64,000 bases of DNA from Heterodera schachtii (lineage: Eukaryota > Nematoda > Chromadorea > Rhabditida > Heteroderidae): contig SIJG01000140.1 in the NCBI GenBank assembly GCA_023374025.1, forward strand, positions 242,112 to 306,111. The letters are read 5' to 3'. Below, in pieces: positions 57,925 through 64,000 of the stretch. A program made the translations under genes and the position numbers. The notes beneath the pieces were generated by a model, which did not search any database, was not told where the DNA came from, and worked only from the letters and a program-made list of their open reading frames with translations. Numbering within the stretch: position 1 is the first letter of the stretch; each line of letters starts with the position of its first letter.

Positions 57925-58745
57925 TTAAAGCATAATTAATAAAATTTATATTTGAATAAGAAAAATTTTTATTAACAATACAAAAAATGGTTGCATTAAT
58001 TTCACCGCTCTCAAAAAAAAAAATTGTGAAATAAAATTAGAAAGAAAGCTGAAAGTGCTCGGAACAAATTGACATTGTGTCTTTCTTGATCAAGTTAGAA
58101 TAATTTAGACAGAAAAACACAAACAGCGAACGCAAGAATAATTCAATAAATTAATTTAATGCATAAAATAATGGTATCTCTTTTTAAAACACTAAAACCT
58201 TGCATAAAATAAAAAAAAATCATAAATTTATTTAAAAGTTAACATATGTTTTTTAAGAAAAAAATTTTATAAAAATTAAATTTCAATTGTTCAATACAAA
58301 TTAAATATCTATTGAAGAAATTATAAAATTTGCCATCAATGAGGATTCAATTTTTTGTGGTTTTCCAAAAAGATGATACTTCGGTAAACAGGAAAACTTA
58401 AATTCAAAAACAGCAAAAATTTAATGGACCAATTAATTGATTATATTTGTTATAAAAGTGTTATTTAATAAATTCAATAGAAAATTATGTATTACAATTA
58501 ATAGATGTTTGAATCGAAATTAATTCGAAACATCACATTATTTTGTTTATATATTGACATAAATCCTAAAAACTTCAATAAAAGCAAGCTATATAATAGA
58601 ATTAATTTGAATAATTTGCATTAAGAAAATAAATAATTTTGATTTTATGTTAAAAACTATTTAAAATACTTATTTTCTTGAAATGTTGTCAGGCCTTCTA
58701 ATTCTTCACTATGCCGTCAGGCATAAAAATTTTAATTCAAATAAA
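57925..58745. repeat. A+T-rich dispersed repeat family 5, copy 2
   Basis: This is the paralogue of 55,150-56,320 without the MITE. Near the right end, AGGCCTTCTAATTCTTCACT and TGCCGTCAGGCATAAAAATT match 56,235-56,270. Confidence 0.8.
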
Positions 58746-61475
58746 ACTTTCAATATAGCATTTTAAAATTTAATTGAATTACGAATAAAAATTTTTAAAC
58801 GAATAGTTATGCAAAATATTAAAAATAATAATTATTAAGAAATAAAAAATTAAACATTAAAAAACTATGAAATAATGATAAATGAAAAATAATTCTTCAT
58901 GAAGTAGTGTATACGTTCTATCGTATATTATTTCTATAAATTAAATTAAAATAATCTAAGGCAAACACTTGCCGTGGCAGTGATATATACTTGGTTAGAC
59001 GGGGACATATTCAAGGCATATTTAAAAAATAAAAATACGAATAAATAAAATTAATAATAAATACAAAAGGAGAAAGAAGAAATTTTTTTTTAAACATTTA
59101 GAAAGTTTTATAAAAATGGCAATAAATTTTTTTATAATGATTTATATTTTCGAAAAAATTTTTTTTAAATACATTAATATTTTTTAACATGAACTTATTA
59201 CGTAAGAAATAAAATAACTTATTAAAATGATAAAATATGCTTAATTGCTGATCAATTTGAATTTTAGAGAGTGAAATTTGACTTAATTTAGTAAAAAAAT
59301 TAAATTGTTTAAAAACGACCATTTACAAATTTAAAAAAATATATGAATTTGTTTCTATTATAATATAAGAAACGTTCAGTCATGCCAAACGAATAATCAG
59401 AAAGTGGCGGAAGAGTAGCGCAGAAAACATTAAAAATAAATAAAAATTATTTACTTTAAAAATATATAATTATTAAAAAGAAAAATTTTTAAATTATTCA
59501 TTTATATATGTTTACCCACAGTTCCAGAAATAAAACAAAATTTTAAAAGATTCATAAAATTCCATACAAAATTAAATTCAACAAGCATTAACGTGTGCAA
59601 ATTGGAGATCAGTGTTCGACATTTAATTTGATGGAATAATTGAAAAATACAAATAAATATAAAAAACTGAAATGAATAAATATGCAATATTTCTTTAAAT
59701 TATAAATTGTAAACTAAATATATCATATTTGGCTTCGATAAATCCTTAGAATGATGGATAAATTAATTTCATTTAAATTTTCAACAGCCAGTGACTATTC
59801 GTCCAACTACGACCATAAAGAACATGTTTTATTTGTTCAATTAAAAATATACATGCACAAAAATATAATAAAAAATTGTTAATCTATTTATGTTTTGTAA
59901 TTTAAAACTTCAAATTAAAAAAAATAAAAAATATTAATAAATAGTAAAAAATTATAATATAAAGTTTCAATATATTTTAAAAATTAAATTCACAATTAGC
60001 GCAAAATTTCAAATATGAAAAACAAAAATCATTTATGAAATCTCAATTCTATTTTAAAATAATTATCACATTTTTTTTTACCAAAAATGTTCGAAAAAAG
60101 AACGAGGGTCAGTCATCCAAAACCAAATTTTTATTTGCTCTACGGAACAAGATGAACGTGGAAGCGGATCTGGAACAGTAGAAAACCTAATCAACAAATC
60201 CTGCCTTAAATATAATTGAAAAAAGAAAAATATTAATAATTAAATGGCAATGTAAAAACTATTATTTTTTTAATTAAAATTTTATGATAGCATTTATTTT
60301 ATAATATACAAAAAATAATCACAATCAATTCTAAATAATTAATTATATATGTAAATATAGTATACTAGTAACAAAATTTTTGCGAAAATATATTTGAATA
60401 TTTATTGAGAAATTTAAATCAAATTAAAATGTTGAGCATTAGAAAGACAAGAGCAATGGAAGCCATACTACATAATGACTAAGAAATACGTAAAATTAAA
60501 AAAGGAAAAAAAATTACATTTTTGGTTTATTTCAATAATAAAGGATGAACCATTTGAAAATGCGGGCTTCGACTACGCGCTAAAAATGAAAGATTGTAAA
60601 ATATTAAAAAAAATAAATAATTATAAGCGATAATGATGAAAGCATTATGTTTATTATTTTAAGAAAAAATTAGAATAAAATTAAATTATTTTCCAACAAA
60701 GTGTTATTCATGAAAAAGTAAAAAGATGTAGAGATCTTCAGCATTATCTGCGAAAAGGAAATTACATTAATAAAAAGTATTATAAAATTATAAGAATTAA
60801 TTATTATTTAAAATAAAAAAATGAACATTTATAGAAAATTATTTTCGAAAGTAATTAAATGAAGAAAATACGCAAATGTAGCGAAAAAATAGAAGCTCGT
60901 CAAATCACCCAATGCCACCAACAGTGCAAAAATATTTCAAAACACGACTATAATCAAAAATTGTGTATTTATTAAAAAAATATAACTTTTTATTTAGATT
61001 TTAATTCAAAAATAAGACAATTTCACAATTTGAATGAATTTAAATCAACGAATTTATAACATGTTTTATTAGACTAAAAAAATAAACAAATAAAATTTAT
61101 TTTTTGTTCAAAAGTTCGAACAGTAATTTCTACAATGTAATATGCAACCATATCGTATAAAAGGTTTTGCATATAAAGGCCAAACTATAAAATAATAAAA
61201 AAAATAATGCGAAATATGGAACTTTTTAAAAGTTTTCCAAAAATGAAAAGGTATTATTATAGAAAATAAATTAGTTGAAATATATTTTCATATATAAATT
61301 ACTGAGCAGGAGCAAAAGAAAAACTTTGTCACGCAGCGAGAAATGATCTATTGAACTTAAACCGAAAAATGATATATTTTTAAAATTAATGCTTATTTTA
61401 ATAAAAAAAAAAAAGTATTTTTTCTATAATATAAAGAAAACACAATAAATAAATAAATAATTTAATGATATAGAA
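58746..61475. other. A+T-rich desert containing repeat family 4, copy 2
   Basis: 59,500-60,130 matches 53,390-53,960. The remainder shows no gene. Small GC-normal patches at 60,135-60,180 and 60,895-60,930 have no recognisable frame. Confidence 0.45.
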
Positions 61476-61479
61476 TTAA

Positions 61480-61604
61480 TCTGGCAGATTGCAGCTACCG
61501 GATTTCGATGGTCAAGAAGGAAATTGGCCATCTTTTTGGGCGATATATTCTCACATGGTTCATGATAACATTTCTTTAACGTATCTCCAAAATACGGATA
61601 AATA
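61480..61604 (+). pseudogene. BEL/Pao retrotransposon gag fragment
   Basis: The plus-strand frame reads LQLPDFDGQEGNWPSFWAIY then SHMVHDNISLTYLQNTDKY. This matches the conserved gag-like region of BEL/Pao elements (LP.F.G....W..FW....VHDN..L...QK..Y). Only about 42 codons survive, with A+T-rich sequence and stops on both sides, so it is a relic. Confidence 0.7.
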
Positions 61605-62274
61605 TATAAAATTAATATAAAAATACAGAAACTAAATGAATAAATTTAAATTAAGTAAATAAAGTAAAATTAAATTTAAAAAAATGTAAATTTAATTAAT
61701 TTATAAATAAATGATTACAACAAAAAATCAATCATTAATAGATAAGATAAATATTAAAAAGAACTAAATTTAGACAGCCATTTCAAACTAATCTTGGTTA
61801 CAAAAGTACATGTAGATGACGCGTGAAACCAGGCATTAAAATACACAACACAGAAAATATAACAGAGACATGGATTAAATATCATTATATTTAACTAGAT
61901 ATATTATAAATAAACAGAATTGATTCATTAAAAAACAAACCCATATTGGGAATAAGTTAATTAGCGCAATTGGCATAATTTTGAATACCTTAATAATAAA
62001 TCACAAGCAGGCTTTAAATATAAAATATATATACAAATATTTAAAAAATTATATGCTATGCAGAAAATATATTCTTTCATACAAATAAAAAATAATTAGG
62101 ATAGATTAAAATTCCTGAAAATTTATGATATACAAAATAGACACAACAAAATGAAAAATATTTATCAAAAAATTGATAGTTTAAAATTTACGCATTTTTT
62201 GAATTTATGAATGTCAAAATCTTTTTTATATTTATGAATAATGACGTTAAAACGAAACAAACTTTTGATTAGAA

Positions 62275-62990
62275 GGTCGCTCTCTCTTTCTTTCTTTCTC
62301 TTTCTCTCTCTTATCTCCCTCTCTCTCTAACTCTCTCTATTTCTTTCCTCTCCCCCTCTCTGACGGTGATGGGGCGTTAGTCAAAAAACCATCAAATGGA
62401 AAATTTTTGACAGAAAATTATTCATAATTTGGCCTAAGATGAACCAAATTTTAAAATCTTGATGTTTTTCGATAGCCCTAAGGGTTTTCTATTATCCTGC
62501 AAAGGTTCAAAAAAAAAATCATTAAATTACAAAAAAGTTGTAACTTGAGAAGCTCAGAAAATCAAGTTTTTTTTCAACATTTTTGACCATAACTTCTTTG
62601 AGGCTTAACGAATTTTTTTGAAATTTATAGGTTAATAGAAAACAATTAGGACTATCGAATGATATCAAGATTTTAAAAATTGGTTGCCTTTGAGCAAAGT
62701 TATATCAAAAAATCTCTTCATTTGATGGTTTTTTGACTAACGCCCATTTTGATGGTTTTTGACTAACGTCATAGCACCTCTCTGACTCTCTTCTATCACT
62801 CTCTCGCTGCCTTCTTAGTAAATCGATACAAAACGACGCCAACCATCGAACCATTGGCATCATTGCCCTCATAGCACACCATTTTGGCATCCCCCCCCCA
62901 CATCCGCTGAGTCCTCCTCCCCCTCCCCTTATTCTCCACTTAATTTCTTACATAGTTTACTGTTCGTATCAATTTTTTCTCAAGTAAATT
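62275..62990. repeat. dispersed CT-rich repeat, second copy, interrupted by a MITE
   Basis: CT-rich sequence, then TCTATCACTCTCTCGCTGCC, ACAAAACGACGCCAACCATC, GAACCATTGGCATCATTGCC and CATAGCACACCATTTTGGCA parallel 35,040-35,470. The MITE at 62,368-62,778 splits the CT part. Confidence 0.78.
62368..62778. mobile_element. MITE with GGGCGTTAGTCAAAAA terminal repeats
   Basis: GGGCGTTAGTCAAAAAACCA (62,372) is inverted at 62,719-62,745. A further degenerate copy (GATGGTTTTTGACTAACGTC) extends to 62,778. TCTCTGAC flanks both outer ends, a possible 8-bp duplication, though the surroundings are CT-rich. The interior (ATTTTAAAATCTTGAT, TTTCTATTATCCTGCAAA, GGTTGCCTTTGAGCAAAGTT) is also found in cathepsin introns (19,400-19,510, 20,310-20,335 and 25,920-26,030). 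Confidence 0.7.
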
Positions 62991-64000
62991 AGGCAAAATT
63001 AAAATATAAAAATTTCAACTGTGATATTGAAAAATATAATGCTTTAAAATTAAAAAAAATAATTTTCAAAAATTAACAGATTGTTAAAAACAAAATTAGT
63101 TGGACATAATATTTTTCATGTAAACGAAAAGCATTAAAATTAATAATAAAAATGAAACAAATGGCAATAACAAAAAATATATAATCTCTTGTATATCGAT
63201 AAATAAATTAATTACTTTTCATTAATAAAAAAGTCTTAATCCATTCAAAATTACAGTAACTAAAAATTTTTTTTATATATTAAATTATTTTTGGTCGAAA
63301 TATAAAAGATTATGGAGTTTATGGATTACATATATTTGTGATGACTTTAATTCTTTTAATGAAATAATAAAAGTGAATATACAAAGTACAATAATATTAT
63401 GCATAAAAAAATCCCACTAAAAACAAAAATCATTTTTAATAGTTTATAAAATCAAAAAATATTTGTATTGAAGAAAGAAATAATAAAATTATAATGATGT
63501 ATTCAAAGTTATAAAAGATACGCTACAATTATTACCAACCACAAAAATCATTTAATAGAGAAAATAAAACTTCTCTTCAATAAGCTCAAAATAATTTTTA
63601 ATATATTTTATTAATTTTACTCAATTAAAGATAATTCAATTATACGGAAATAAAGGCTATTCAAAAATAATTTAAACATATATTAAAAACTTTCCTCTAG
63701 GTTAAATAGTATTGGATTATTAATTACAATATGTTAATCATTTGCATACAGATATTTTCTTCGGAGTACTTCTTATATTTGCAAGGATAGTGTAAAAAGA
63801 TCAAACGGACGAAAAACTGAATTGCCCGATAATATCCAAATAAAACCTGTAAAATGAAAAATTATTGCATCATGAATTTAAAATATTCATTTAATTTACT
63901 CAAATCCAGCATTAAGTTATCCTATGTATGCATTAAAAATCCAAAATAAATAGACACCTAGATTTTTAAAATAAAATAAAACACAAAAAAACTTTGGTCA
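62991..64000. other. A+T-rich desert to the window end, no gene seen
   Basis: There is no frame of note and no repeat recognised within this stretch. Confidence 0.45.

Overview
The window reads as animal nuclear DNA, most likely from a nematode. Evidence: spliced genes with small introns and T-rich TTTNAG-type acceptors, recognisable animal proteins (a UBR5-type ubiquitin ligase and cathepsin B-like proteases), and a BEL/Pao retrotransposon fragment. Base composition is split. Exons in the left half have mixed composition, while most of 36,000-64,000 is extremely A+T-rich and nearly gene-free. The species cannot be fixed from sequence alone; cathepsin expansion and secreted lysine-rich proteins would suit a parasitic or plant-associated nematode, but that is inference.

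Layout. 440-6,272 (minus): twelve consecutive, phase-compatible exons from the N-terminal half of a UBR5/hyd homologue, cut at the left edge and lacking an identified first exon. 6,300-8,430: no gene seen, with a purine-rich block. 8,486-8,760: a 72-bp minisatellite. 8,999-13,905 (minus): a gene for a secreted helix-turn-helix (HTH) repeat protein, split by a 4.33-kb GC-rich insert made of three head-to-tail units. 15,385-16,106: a decayed relative of that gene. 17,237-17,313: a tRNA-like sequence. 17,432-29,073 (minus): two complete cathepsin B-like genes (about 408 and 374 codons), produced by a segmental duplication, plus a third broken fragment. 31,560-33,394 (minus): two more HTH-repeat genes, one apparently intact. 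34,950-35,500: a CT-rich dispersed repeat. 36,000-64,000: an A+T-rich desert holding diverged multicopy repeats, one small GC-normal open frame, a BEL/Pao gag fragment and several foldback elements.

The strongest signals for something new are three. (1) The tandem trimer inserted in the HTH gene has rolling-circle-transposon features, and empty sites are visible in two paralogues. (2) A guild of small terminal-inverted-repeat elements, unrelated in sequence, share 8-bp target duplications and interiors built from many copies of a short motif in both orientations; this is hAT-like. (3) A family of signal-peptide-bearing, lysine-rich HTH-repeat proteins lies next to secreted cathepsin-like proteases, with members being lost to mutation and transposon insertion.

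Exon boundaries were placed by hand from splice sites, reading phase and family knowledge. No search or alignment program was run.
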